Assembly (NCBI GenBank): GCA_029263335.1
Contig: JAJCXS010000299.1
Coordinates: 1-64,000 of the forward strand
DNA: 64,000 nt
Source: Acidobacteriota bacterium
GTDB taxonomy: Bacteria; Acidobacteriota; UBA890; WLXD01
Direction of reading: 5' to 3'
Shown here: positions 1-8,132 of the stretch, one piece after another
Layout: every line of letters starts with the position of its first letter
Numbering within the stretch: the first letter of the stretch is position 1
The notes under the pieces: model-generated
Database searches by the model: none
Told to the model about the DNA's origin: nothing
Seen by the model: only the letters and a program-made list of their open reading frames with translations
Made by a program: the position numbers and the translations under genes

Positions 1-363
1 GGCGGCGTGGCCGTGCCCGTTGATCAAACCTGGAATCACCATGTCGCGGGGTCCGGCGGCGATCGTCTCGGCGGCGTTCCAGCCTGCGGCGATCTCCTCT
101 CGCGCCCCGATGGCGACGATGGCGCCGTCGAGGATGGCGAGCCCGCCGTCCTCGATCAGGCGGCGCTCCGGGTCCATGGTTACCACCGTGCCGCCCAGGA
201 TCAACAGGTCGGCGGTGGCCCCGGTCGATGCCGGCGCAGTGTTCTTGCCCGGACTGCAGGCGGTGGCGGCGACAGCCGTAGCGGCCACGAGGATGACGAG
301 GCGCACGACCCGCGTCGGTCGGGTTACGAGTATCTGACCTTCCACGCGGTGCTCGCAGTTCAT
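1..363 (-). CDS. Amidohydrolase-family lipoprotein, N-terminal part (cut by window edge)
   Basis: The 121 residues present start with a signal peptide whose hydrophobic core ends in AATAC-S, a weak lipobox, so the protein is probably a lipid-anchored exported enzyme. A Gly/Thr/Ala-poor linker leads into LLILGGTVVTMD, the beta-sandwich start typical of metal-dependent amidohydrolases. The visible part ends in VIPGLINGHGHA, where the HxH pair is the first metal-ligand motif of that superfamily. The ATG overlaps the cdd stop as ATGA, so it is the last visible gene of the nucleoside salvage operon. A deaminase acting on a base or nucleoside is possible from context, but the substrate pocket is outside the window. 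Confidence 0.75.
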   Translation of the reverse strand, partial: MNCEHRVEGQILVTRPTRVVRLVILVAATAVAATACSPGKNTAPASTGATADLLILGGTVVTMDPERRLIEDGGLAILDGAIVAIGAREEIAAGWNAAETIAAGPRDMVIPGLINGHGHAA

Positions 364-845
364 GGGGCTTCTTCCCTTGATGCCGAATCCAGGTCGACCG
401 GACCGAATGCGGCCGGTAGCAGATCTGCCGCCTGCCACACTTCCACCTTGCCATCGAGAGTGGCGAGCAGAACGGTGATGTCGCCGGCGAGATCCCAGAT
501 TACTTGCCGACACGCCCCGCAAGGAGGTGTCGGGCGCCCCTGGTGTCCCGGCCCGGCCACGGCGATCGCCGTGATCTCGCCCGCGCCGTCGGCTACCGCG
601 GAGAACAGCGCGACGCGTTCGGCACAGATCGTCAACGAGTAGGAGGAGTTCTCCACGTTGCAGCCTCGGTGAAGACGAAGGTCGCTATCGAGCGCGGCGG
701 CCCCCACCGCGAAGCCCGAGAATGGAGCGTGCGCCTGGGTGCGTGCCCGGATCGCAGCCTCGACGAGTTTGCGTTGCCCCGGAGTCAGCTCCGCCGCTTC
801 GATCAGTTCCTTCTGTGGTGATCTCGGCGGCCACTCAGCTCGCAT
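360..845 (-). CDS. cdd: Cytidine deaminase
   Basis: Converts cytidine or deoxycytidine to uridine or deoxyuridine in the cytoplasm. The 161-residue protein has the small homotetrameric CDA layout: FSGFAVGAA near the N-terminus, the CAE zinc/proton-shuttle motif (CAERVA) and the second zinc motif PCGACRQ. A Cys in CAE rather than His fits the tetrameric class. The first about 20 residues are longer than in short CDAs, so a slightly later start is possible. It overlaps the end of the PNP gene by 11 bp and shares an ATGA with the next gene, consistent with coupled translation in a salvage operon. Confidence 0.93.
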   Translation of the reverse strand: MRAEWPPRSPQKELIEAAELTPGQRKLVEAAIRARTQAHAPFSGFAVGAAALDSDLRLHRGCNVENSSYSLTICAERVALFSAVADGAGEITAIAVAGPGHQGRPTPPCGACRQVIWDLAGDITVLLATLDGKVEVWQAADLLPAAFGPVDLDSASREEAP

Positions 846-1692
846 CGTTGAGGTTCTCCTCGGCGATCGTCGCGAGCAGATCCTGCAGCAGCCCGACCAC
901 GCTGTCTCGCACCTGAGCTCCGACCTCCATCACTTCCTCGTGGTTCAGTGGCGCCTCCGACAGTCCGGCGGCCATGTTGGTGATGCACGAGATGCCGGCG
1001 ACGCGCATGCCGGCGTGGCCGGCAGCGATGGCCTCCGGCACGGTGGACATGCCGACGGCGTCGGCGCCGAATCCGGATAGCATGCGAATCTCCGCGGGAG
1101 TTTCGAACGACGGGCCGAGCAGCCCCGCGTAGACGCCTTCGTGGAGAGTTAGCCCGCGCCGCGCCGCCGCGGCCAGCGCGAGTTCTCGATAGCGACGGTC
1201 ATAGGGCTCGGTCATGTCGAAGAAACGTTCGCCGAGGTGCTCCAGATTGGCCCCTGTACACGGATTCGATCCCTGCAGATTGAGGTGATCGTTGATCAGC
1301 ATCAGATCGGCCGGGCGGTACGCTTGATTCACGGCGCCTGCCGCGTTCGTCAATACCAGCGACCTGCAGCCCAGCAGCGAAAGCACGCGGGTCGGAAACA
1401 CGACCTGCCAGGGCGCGTAGCCCTCGTACAGATGGACGCGCCCTTGCATTACTGCCGCCGACACCGTGCCGATGCGGCCAACAACGAGCTGGCCTGCATG
1501 GCCCGCTACCGTCGAGGTGGGCCATCCGGGGATCTCCGAGTACGGGATCGTCGTGGGGTCTTCGAGGCTGTCGGCGACGGCGCCCAGACCGGACCCGAGG
1601 ACAACGCCGATGAGCGGCTTCGTATCCATGCGCCTCGCCACTGCCTCGGCGGCGGCGGCGAGGCGGGCGCCATGATCGTCTGGAGGGATCAT
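835..1692 (-). CDS. Purine nucleoside phosphorylase (trimeric, PNP family 2)
   Basis: Phosphorolyses purine nucleosides to free base plus (deoxy)ribose-1-phosphate. The 285 residues carry the family's landmarks in order: phosphate loop GVVLGSGLG, GHAG, MQGRVHLYEGY, LTNAAGA, GPSFETPAEI and DAVGMSTVPEAI, with a substrate-binding Asn in CITNMAAG. Length matches trimeric PNPs such as PunA or mammalian PNP rather than hexameric DeoD. It sits 20 bp after the nucleoside transporter and overlaps cdd, which supports a role in salvage of imported nucleosides. Confidence 0.93.
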   Translation of the reverse strand: MIPPDDHGARLAAAAEAVARRMDTKPLIGVVLGSGLGAVADSLEDPTTIPYSEIPGWPTSTVAGHAGQLVVGRIGTVSAAVMQGRVHLYEGYAPWQVVFPTRVLSLLGCRSLVLTNAAGAVNQAYRPADLMLINDHLNLQGSNPCTGANLEHLGERFFDMTEPYDRRYRELALAAAARRGLTLHEGVYAGLLGPSFETPAEIRMLSGFGADAVGMSTVPEAIAAGHAGMRVAGISCITNMAAGLSEAPLNHEEVMEVGAQVRDSVVGLLQDLLATIAEENLNDAS

Positions 1693-1712
1693 CGAGTTTT
1701 CTTACTGCCTTC

Positions 1713-3092
1713 TTAGAATCCGGACAGGAGCCCGGCCAGGGTGGCGGTGGAATAGGAGGCCATGGTGCCTGCCAGCATGGCCCAGGGACCAATGCGCGCC
1801 AGGTCCGACTTGCGCGACGGTGCGAGGCCGCCGATGCCACCGATCTGAATCGCGATCGAGGCGAAGTTGGCGAAGCCGCACAGCGCGTACGAGGCGATGA
1901 GTTCGGATTTCGGCGACAGAGCGCCGGCGTCGACCATCTCCACCATACGGATGAAGCCGACGATCTCGGTGAGCACCAGCTTGGTGCCGAACAGCTCCCC
2001 AACGCTGGCGGCCTCAGCCCATGGCACCCCCATGGTCCATGCGAGCGGCGCCAGCATGGCTCCCAGAATGCTCTCGAGCCGCATCGGCAGTTCGCCCGGA
2101 CCTCGAATGGCGAAGATCGCCCAAGCGACGGCCACGGTCAGTAGCACGCCGCCGAGCGCTCGTATCGAGGCGGTTCGCGACGGCCGCCACATGAGGAACC
2201 AGGCGATCAGCAGGCCGACCAGTGCCCCGGTCAGTCGCAGCATGCCGCCACCATCGAGAAACGCGCGCCCGGCGAGGCCGAGTCCGCCGTTGATTAGCGA
2301 GATCAACGCCAGGAACGCTATCAGCATGCCGCCGATGTTCAGCGCCAGGGTGACCCCCTGAGAGGCTCCGCGGGCCGCCGCGTCGAGCACGTTGACATCG
2401 TCGGTCTGCACTTCGATCGAAACCACGCCGGCGGTCTTGGACGTCTCGGTCTCGGGGAAGATCAACTTCGCCATGATCAGTGAGGCCGGCGCGGCCATCA
2501 CGCTTGCGGACAGCAGGTACTCAGCTCGCACGCCAATGCCGATGTAGGCCGCGAGCACGGCACCGGAAACGGTCGCGAAGCCGCCGGTCATGAGCGCCAT
2601 CAGTTCCGAGCGGGTCATCGAGGGCACATACGGCGCGATGATGATCGGCGCCTCGGTCTGTCCCATGAACACGTTGGCGGCGGCGGCCAGCGACTCCGAT
2701 CCGGAGACAGCCATCGCCTTATGCATACCGCGGGCCATCACCAGGACCACTCGCTGCATCAGTCCGATGAAATACAGGACCGAGAAGAACGAAGCGATGA
2801 AGATGACGACGGGTAATACCTGGAACGCGAGGATGAATCCCGATTGCTCGGACGCCGCCAGCGGCCCGAAGACGAAATCCGAACCGGCGTCGGCGAACTC
2901 GAGCAGCGCCGTGACGCCGTCGGCCAGCATCGAGAAGAGCGCTTGCCCGGGTGTCGTTTTGATGACGATGATCGCGAAGGCCAGCTGCAGACCGAAACCC
3001 CAGACCAAGGTTCTGAGGTTCACCCGGGCCCGGTCTCGCGAGAGCAGATAGGCGGTGCCGTAGAGAACGACCAGGCCGAGTAGCCCGATCAT
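1713..3092 (-). CDS. nupC: Concentrative nucleoside transporter, NupC/CNT family
   Basis: Inner-membrane cation-coupled nucleoside importer. The 459-residue protein is hydrophobic throughout with many predicted membrane segments. It contains the CNT core elements FIGLMQRVV, AAANVFMGQTEAPI (the GQTEAP substrate/cation loop) and the second helical-hairpin region SYALCGFANFASIAIQIGG. The length is somewhat above E. coli NupC (about 400), with extra residues mid-protein around 290-330. Its ATG overlaps the deoA stop as ATGA, so uptake and cleavage of nucleosides are translationally linked. Confidence 0.92.
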   Translation of the reverse strand: MIGLLGLVVLYGTAYLLSRDRARVNLRTLVWGFGLQLAFAIIVIKTTPGQALFSMLADGVTALLEFADAGSDFVFGPLAASEQSGFILAFQVLPVVIFIASFFSVLYFIGLMQRVVLVMARGMHKAMAVSGSESLAAAANVFMGQTEAPIIIAPYVPSMTRSELMALMTGGFATVSGAVLAAYIGIGVRAEYLLSASVMAAPASLIMAKLIFPETETSKTAGVVSIEVQTDDVNVLDAAARGASQGVTLALNIGGMLIAFLALISLINGGLGLAGRAFLDGGGMLRLTGALVGLLIAWFLMWRPSRTASIRALGGVLLTVAVAWAIFAIRGPGELPMRLESILGAMLAPLAWTMGVPWAEAASVGELFGTKLVLTEIVGFIRMVEMVDAGALSPKSELIASYALCGFANFASIAIQIGGIGGLAPSRKSDLARIGPWAMLAGTMASYSTATLAGLLSGF

Positions 3093-4381
3093 CGAATGTG
3101 CTCATGAATCAAGGGAGGTGCCTCCAGCGGGTCGTCGGAAATGGTCAGCGCAGCATGCACGAGGTTGAGCGCTCGGTCCACGTCGGCACCGGCCCCGTGA
3201 TGCAGGGACAGCCACTCCTCGCCGGTGCGCACCTCATCGCCGAGGCGCTTATCGACGATCAGGCCTGCCGTGGGGTCGATGACGTCGTCGAGTGTGTCGC
3301 GCCCGGCACGCAGTGCGATCGCCGCCAGCCCCAGCGCACGACAGTCGATCGCCGCGATGTATCCGTCGGTAGCCGCGGTGACGCTGGTCCGACTTGCTGC
3401 CCGTGGCAGGCCGCCGCGGTCAACGCGGCCGGCGTCGCCGCCTTGTGCCTCGACCATGGCCAGGAATCGTTCGCGGGCGGAGCCGTCGTCGAGTAGCTGT
3501 TCGAGGCGCGCGCGTCCTTCGCCGGCGAGGCCCGCCAGGCGCAACATCTCGGCGCCAAGCACCAGCACGAGCTCGCGCAAGTCGTCGGGCCCACCGCCTG
3601 ACAGGCATTGCATCGATTCTTCCACCTCGAGCGTATTGCCGATGGCGCAACCGAGCGGCTGGTTCATGTCGGTGATCAATGCCGAGCACGCCACGTGCGA
3701 CTCGCTTGCTACCGCGCGCAGTCGCGTCGCCAGGGCGCGAGCGGCCTCAAGATCGGCGAAGAACGCGCCGGAGCCCACCTTGACATCGAGCACGAGGGCG
3801 CGCGCACCCTCGGCGATCTTCTTGCTCAGTATGCTGGCGGTAATGAGACCGCTGTCGTCCACCGTGCCGGTGGCATCACGCAGCGCGTACAGCAGGCGGT
3901 CAGCAGGAACGAGAGCCTCGGTCTGTGCGCCCATGGCGAAGCCCAGTTTCTCCACGACGGCGCGGAAACGTGCTGCGGACAGCGTCGTGCGCAGTCCGGG
4001 AATCGACTCGAGTTTGTCCAGCGTCCCGCCGGTGTGTCCCAGTCCGCGTCCCGAGATCATCGGAATCGTGGCTCCGGCAGCCGCGACGAGGGGCGCGAGA
4101 ATCAGACTCACCTTGTCACCGACCCCCCCCGTGCTGTGCTTGTCGACAGCCAGTCCGGTGGGCGGCGTCCAGGTGTAGCTATCGCCCGAGTCCACCATCG
4201 CGCGCGTGAGCAGCGCGGCTTCGGATGCGTCGAGACCTCGCCAGCGGATCGCCATCAGCAGCGCCGCCATCTGGTAGTCGGGAACGTCGCCGCGAATGTA
4301 TGCGCCCACGGCCCACCGGATCTCTTCGGAGGAGAGAGCCCGGCCGATCTTCTTCGCCTCGATGAGGTCCAGGATTCGCAT
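3089..4381 (-). CDS. deoA: Thymidine (pyrimidine-nucleoside) phosphorylase
   Basis: Phosphorolyses thymidine or uridine to base and sugar-1-phosphate. I chose the ATG at 4381 because the protein then begins MRILDLIEAKK, the usual N-terminus, and is 430 residues, the family length. The open frame continues upstream only through Arg/Pro-rich sequence. Visible motifs are KHSTGGVGDK (phosphate loop), SGRGLGHTGGTLDKLESIPG (signature) and LDVKVGSGAF. First gene of the minus-strand salvage operon. An eight-C run on the plus strand at 4123-4130 lies within the phosphate-loop codons and could be a slippage site. Confidence 0.94.
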   Translation of the reverse strand: MRILDLIEAKKIGRALSSEEIRWAVGAYIRGDVPDYQMAALLMAIRWRGLDASEAALLTRAMVDSGDSYTWTPPTGLAVDKHSTGGVGDKVSLILAPLVAAAGATIPMISGRGLGHTGGTLDKLESIPGLRTTLSAARFRAVVEKLGFAMGAQTEALVPADRLLYALRDATGTVDDSGLITASILSKKIAEGARALVLDVKVGSGAFFADLEAARALATRLRAVASESHVACSALITDMNQPLGCAIGNTLEVEESMQCLSGGGPDDLRELVLVLGAEMLRLAGLAGEGRARLEQLLDDGSARERFLAMVEAQGGDAGRVDRGGLPRAASRTSVTAATDGYIAAIDCRALGLAAIALRAGRDTLDDVIDPTAGLIVDKRLGDEVRTGEEWLSLHHGAGADVDRALNLVHAALTISDDPLEAPPLIHEHIR

Positions 4382-4561
4382 CTCGTCAGTAGCCTCGTGC
4401 GGAGGGTGCGGGTTCGCGCGGGGGGCTCGTGCAGTGGCACTCGGACGGCCGGCAAGTCTAGCAGGCCAGGGGTGATACTTGACCTGGGCCGGCGCGCCAA
4501 GTCGGGAGGCGCGGCGGTTATGTGCGGCCCGGCCGGGGAAAAAGGTCGGTACCAACCGCGT

Positions 4562-4591
4562 TTGAGCATGTCCGCGGGGCTGTGCTAGCCT
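4562..4591 (+). promoter_or_regulatory. Candidate promoter for the VWA operon
   Basis: In the 281-bp divergent gap between deoA and the VWA gene, TTGAGC (4562-4567) is followed after 18 bp by TAGCCT (4586-4591), about 70 bp before the GTG at 4663. The match to sigma-70 consensus is moderate. No other structure stands out in 4382-4662. Confidence 0.3.
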
Positions 4592-4662
4592 AGGCGCAGG
4601 CTCCTCCGCAATCCCCACTAGAGCATCGTGGCGGCGTTGTGCCGCTACTCCTCGGGCGCACT

Positions 4663-5847
4663 GTGAAGACTCGATTCCTGCTGGCCCTCGTTGTGGTGTT
4701 TGCTGCGGCGAGCCGACTCGTCGCGGCTCCCCAAGACCTCGAAGTGCGCATTCTCGCGCCCGAGAACGACACCTACGTTACCGGTCAGGTAATGATCAGG
4801 GTCGAAGTTGTGCCGGTGGGCGCGACCGCCATTGATCGGCTGACGTTCAAGGTGGACGGCGCGGTTCTGGGCGTGCTCGAGGCAGCCCCCTGGGAGATGC
4901 CCTGGGATGCGGGCGAGGAATTCGATCAGCACGTCGTTGAGGTCGAGGTCGTGGACGCGGTGGGGCGTCAGGCCAACGACATCATCCTTACGCGCGATCT
5001 CGAAACCGCCGTGTTCCGGGCCGAAGTCAACGCGGTGCTTGTCTATGCCACCGCCGTGGATGGCCGAGGCCGTTACGTGGCGGGGCTGGAGCGCGACGAC
5101 TTCGAGATCTACGAGGACGGCAAGAAGCAGACGATCACCAATTTCTCGTCCGAGCCCCGGCCGATGGTTGTCGGCATGTTGATCGATACGTCGGGCAGCA
5201 TGGAGGGCGCGAAGTTCCAGCGCGCTCGCCAGGGAGCCCTGGCGTTTATCGATCAGATCGGAACCGGTGACGAGGCGTTCGTCATGTCCTTCGATTCGTT
5301 CCCGATGCTGCTACAAGATCTCACCAGCAACCACGCCCTCCTGCGCGAGTCGGTCAGTGAGCTCGTGCTCGGCGGCGCGACGGCGATGAATCTGGCGGTC
5401 GTCGAGGGGGCGGACATCCTTGCCGAGCGGCCCGAGAGACGCGCGCTGATCGTGCTCTCGGACGGCTATGACAGCACCGCTACGGTGACCGTCGATCAGG
5501 CGGTTGACTATGCACGACGGTTGGACACGCGGGTGTATACCATCGGGATCTTCGGCGCCGAGGGAGGCGACCTCCGCGGCCGGCGATCATTCGACAGTTT
5601 CAATCCCGGCGAAGACGCTCTGCGGAGTTTCGCCGACGGTTCGGGCGGCCGTTCCATCATCCTCGATTCCCTTGGAGAGCTTCTTGAGGCCTATGAAGAC
5701 ATCGCCAACGAACTCAAGAGTCAGTACGCGCTTGCGTACCGACCTGCAGAACCGGCCGAGCCGGGTGAGTGGCGCGAGATTGAGATTCGCGCCAAAGGTG
5801 CCAAAGAAGTTCGCACCAAGCCGGGTTACTACGGTGGCCAATATTAG
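4663..5847 (+). CDS. Secreted VWA-domain protein (VWFA-related, acidobacterial type)
   Basis: The GTG at 4663 gives a clean signal peptide (KTRFLLALVVVFAAASRLVAA); an in-frame GTG at 4639 is the alternative. An N-terminal Ig-like segment (about 25-120) precedes AVDGRGRYVAGLERDDFEIY and then a von Willebrand A domain with an intact MIDAS start, DTSGS, at residues 175-179. It ends LKSQYALAYRP, the usual end of this family, about 394 residues in all. The role is unknown; MIDAS domains bind protein ligands through a metal. It starts a four-gene operon with overlapping ends, the next gene beginning 14 bp inside it. Confidence 0.85.
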   Translation: MKTRFLLALVVVFAAASRLVAAPQDLEVRILAPENDTYVTGQVMIRVEVVPVGATAIDRLTFKVDGAVLGVLEAAPWEMPWDAGEEFDQHVVEVEVVDAVGRQANDIILTRDLETAVFRAEVNAVLVYATAVDGRGRYVAGLERDDFEIYEDGKKQTITNFSSEPRPMVVGMLIDTSGSMEGAKFQRARQGALAFIDQIGTGDEAFVMSFDSFPMLLQDLTSNHALLRESVSELVLGGATAMNLAVVEGADILAERPERRALIVLSDGYDSTATVTVDQAVDYARRLDTRVYTIGIFGAEGGDLRGRRSFDSFNPGEDALRSFADGSGGRSIILDSLGELLEAYEDIANELKSQYALAYRPAEPAEPGEWREIEIRAKGAKEVRTKPGYYGGQY

Positions 5848-6391
5848 CCAGCTCACGGGTCGCCCGGCGTCTCTCGGGCGCTTGGCCGTCTTGGTCCTGA
5901 CCGGAGTGCTGGCTTTGGCTCCGATCGCCGAGGCGACCGTGTTGCGCGGATTGACGGTTGCTCAACTGCGATCACGGGCTGAAGTCATCGCCGAAGGCAA
6001 AGTCGTCCAGGTGCGCACGATGCGCGCGAATGGACGCATCGAGACGGTCGCAGTTGTGCGCGTGCGCCAGCTTCACAAGGGTGAGGCCGGCCGTCGCCTA
6101 CAGGTGCGGGCTTTCGGCGGGGAGATCGGTGGCCGCCGCATGATGGTGCAGGGCGCTGCGAGCTTTACCAAGGGCGATCGGGTGCTCCTGTTCCTCTATG
6201 ACGATGGAGATTCGTGGCGGTCGGTCGGCATGTTCCAAGGCGTGTGGCACCTCGACGCGGAGAGCGTTGTGGCGCGATCGAGCGATTCGGGCGGAGCCTC
6301 TCTGCTCCGGCCCGAGACCGGTAGCGCGGCCGTGGATCAGCGAGAGCACTCCGTCGCTAGGCTCCTCGGTGGCCATGGAGGGGACCGATGA
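5834..6391 (+). CDS. Secreted protein of unknown function
   Basis: A 185-residue protein starting at GTG 5834, inside the end of the VWA gene, with a signal peptide ending near APIAEA. The mature part opens with LRGLTVAQLRSRAEVIAEGKV, then a beta-rich middle (VRVRQLHKGEAGRRLQVRAFGG) and KGDRVLLFLYDDGDSWRSVGMFQG, and a Ser/Gly-rich tail. It resembles the small exported proteins that often precede matrixin-like genes, but I do not recognise a named domain. The open frame extends far upstream over the VWA gene in another frame; that part is not credible as coding. Its stop overlaps the next ATG as ATGA. Confidence 0.7.
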   Translation: MANISQLTGRPASLGRLAVLVLTGVLALAPIAEATVLRGLTVAQLRSRAEVIAEGKVVQVRTMRANGRIETVAVVRVRQLHKGEAGRRLQVRAFGGEIGGRRMMVQGAASFTKGDRVLLFLYDDGDSWRSVGMFQGVWHLDAESVVARSSDSGGASLLRPETGSAAVDQREHSVARLLGGHGGDR

Positions 6392-7389
6392 AGACTCTAG
6401 GCCGCGGTATCTCGGTTGGCATGGGGATCTTGCTGATCGTCGTGGCGGCTTCGCCAGCGACCGGGTACGTGCCCAACACGGTCGACTTCGTGAGCGGCCA
6501 GGCGGTAACCACGCACTGGTCGGACGCCGACTTCCCGATCCCCGTGAGGGTCACACCGGGACTGACCACTGACGTCAGCGGCGGCAGTGACCGGAGCGCT
6601 TTCGAAGCGGCGCTGGCGACATGGTCTGGCGTCGCCGGTTCGAGCGCGGGCGTGTTTCTCGAGCGCGAGCAGGCGGTCGAGGCCGGCGTGGTCGATGGCA
6701 TCAACGCCGTCGAATTCTCCAACGACCCATCCCTCGACGGCGCCCAGTTCGTGGCGATCACTTTCGCTCTGACCAATAGCGACGGCCGCATTATCGAATC
6801 GGACATGCTGGTGAACGATCGCGGGGTTGGCTTCACGACGAGCGCCGGCTCCGACGTGGGTCTCGACTTCGAGACCGCGATGCTCAAGGAAATCGGCAAG
6901 TTCCTCGGTCTCGCCAACTCTCCGGTGGGCGGGTTTTCTGCCGATCAGACGATCGATGAGACATCGGCGGTGATGTACGCGTTGGCACGCGGAATTGGCG
7001 AAACGGCGCGTGCTTTGCGCATCGATGACATTGCCGGAATGCGCGCCATGTATCCGGCGCCGGGCGGCTCGTTCGCCTCGATCAGCGGAACGATAACGAG
7101 TGCCGGAAGCCCGGTCTTTGGTGCCCAGGTTGTGGTGCACGACCCGATTGCCGACGTGCTCGTGGGCGCGTTGACTCTGCCGGATGGCACTTACCGTATC
7201 GACGGTCTTCCGGCCGGCCGATACCTGATGGAGGTGCTGCCTTTTACTGCGCCGGTGGTCCCGGCGGCGATCGGTGGTATCTACGCGCGGGACGACGTGA
7301 ATACGAACTTCCAGCGGCAGTTCTTTGAAGTTACGGTACGGCTCGGTGCGGGCGAGAACGCCTCCGGTCTGAACTTGGAGGTGAGCTAA
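6388..7389 (+). CDS. Matrixin-like protein with inactivated zinc site plus carboxypeptidase-regulatory-like domain
   Basis: A 333-residue exported protein with a signal peptide ending about ATGYV. Residues about 25-225 follow the matrixin pattern: VTTHWSDADFPIPVRV, AFEAALATWSGV, ETAMLKEIGKFLGLANSPVGG and the Met-turn SAVMYALA. The catalytic helix should read HExxHxxGxxH. Here positions 167, 171 and 177 are Lys, Lys and Asn while E168 and G174 remain, so all three zinc ligands are gone. Residues about 230-333 (ISGTITSAGSPVFGAQVVVHD, DGTYRIDGLPAGRYLMEV) form a carboxypeptidase-regulatory-like beta domain. It is probably a binding protein rather than a protease. ATGA overlap upstream, TAATG overlap downstream. 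Confidence 0.82.
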   Translation: MKTLGRGISVGMGILLIVVAASPATGYVPNTVDFVSGQAVTTHWSDADFPIPVRVTPGLTTDVSGGSDRSAFEAALATWSGVAGSSAGVFLEREQAVEAGVVDGINAVEFSNDPSLDGAQFVAITFALTNSDGRIIESDMLVNDRGVGFTTSAGSDVGLDFETAMLKEIGKFLGLANSPVGGFSADQTIDETSAVMYALARGIGETARALRIDDIAGMRAMYPAPGGSFASISGTITSAGSPVFGAQVVVHDPIADVLVGALTLPDGTYRIDGLPAGRYLMEVLPFTAPVVPAAIGGIYARDDVNTNFQRQFFEVTVRLGAGENASGLNLEVS

Positions 7390-8114
7390 TGCGTGCAACC
7401 CGAGTGATGATCGCGCTGTTGCTCGCGCTTGCCCTCCCGGGCCTTGCCTGGGCTCAGGAGGCTGATTCGACACCAGCCCAAGCTGAGGAGGCGGGAGGGG
7501 AGACGTCTCGCTACGACAACCCCGATGCCGGCTGGGAGAGTCGACGGTTCCATGTAGGGGGCTTCTACGGCCGCCTCTCCGGAGGAACTGCCCTGGGGAC
7601 GATCGAGAACGTTTTCTTCCGTACCCAGGTCAACATGGATACGGACAACGCCTTCGGGTTTCGTGTCGGCTGGTCGGCCACTGCCCGCTTCGATGTCGAG
7701 CTGGAGTACGGCAGTTCCTCGCCGGGGCTGCTGGCGACGCTGACGGATCTGCGCGGCCAGGGCAAGACCGAGGTGCCGTTCGCGGATCTCGACATGACGT
7801 GGGTGACCGCGTCGGTGAACTACTCGATGATCGAGCGTACCCGCCGGATCGTGCCCTACCTGACGGTCGGCCTCGGCATCGTGTCGGTGAGTTCCGATGC
7901 CGAGGGCATTGTCGATGCGACCCAGCCGGGGCTGGTGTTTGGCGGTGGACTGCGGATAAGGCTCGTCGACCAGATCGCACTGCGGGCCGATGCGCGAGGC
8001 TTGCGCTCGGGCTTCGGTACGAAGCAGGAGGACGACGCCTTGCCGGGAGTGTTCATCGGCGAGTTCAACGCGTCCAACTTCCTCTGGACCCTCGGCCTGG
8101 ACATTCGCTTCTGA
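7389..8114 (+). CDS. Outer-membrane beta-barrel protein
   Basis: A 241-residue protein with a signal peptide ending ALPGLAWAQ, an acidic Glu/Ala-rich linker, then alternating amphipathic strands (RRFHVGGFYGRLSGG, AFGFRVGWSATARFDVELEYG, RIVPYLTVGLGIVSV, LVFGGGLRIRLVDQIALRADARG). It ends LGLDIRF, with the C-terminal aromatic needed for outer-membrane assembly. The pattern fits an eight-strand OmpA/OmpW-like barrel. It is the last of the four-gene operon, its ATG overlapping the previous stop, so it may anchor or export the secreted partners. Confidence 0.85.
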   Translation: MRATRVMIALLLALALPGLAWAQEADSTPAQAEEAGGETSRYDNPDAGWESRRFHVGGFYGRLSGGTALGTIENVFFRTQVNMDTDNAFGFRVGWSATARFDVELEYGSSSPGLLATLTDLRGQGKTEVPFADLDMTWVTASVNYSMIERTRRIVPYLTVGLGIVSVSSDAEGIVDATQPGLVFGGGLRIRLVDQIALRADARGLRSGFGTKQEDDALPGVFIGEFNASNFLWTLGLDIRF

Positions 8115-8132
8115 TCGTCGCGCGTCCGACAG

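Noticed and set aside
4382-4618. N-terminal extension of DeoA
   Set aside because: The frame is open but encodes Arg/Pro-rich sequence with no family match; ATG 4381 gives the standard N-terminus and length.
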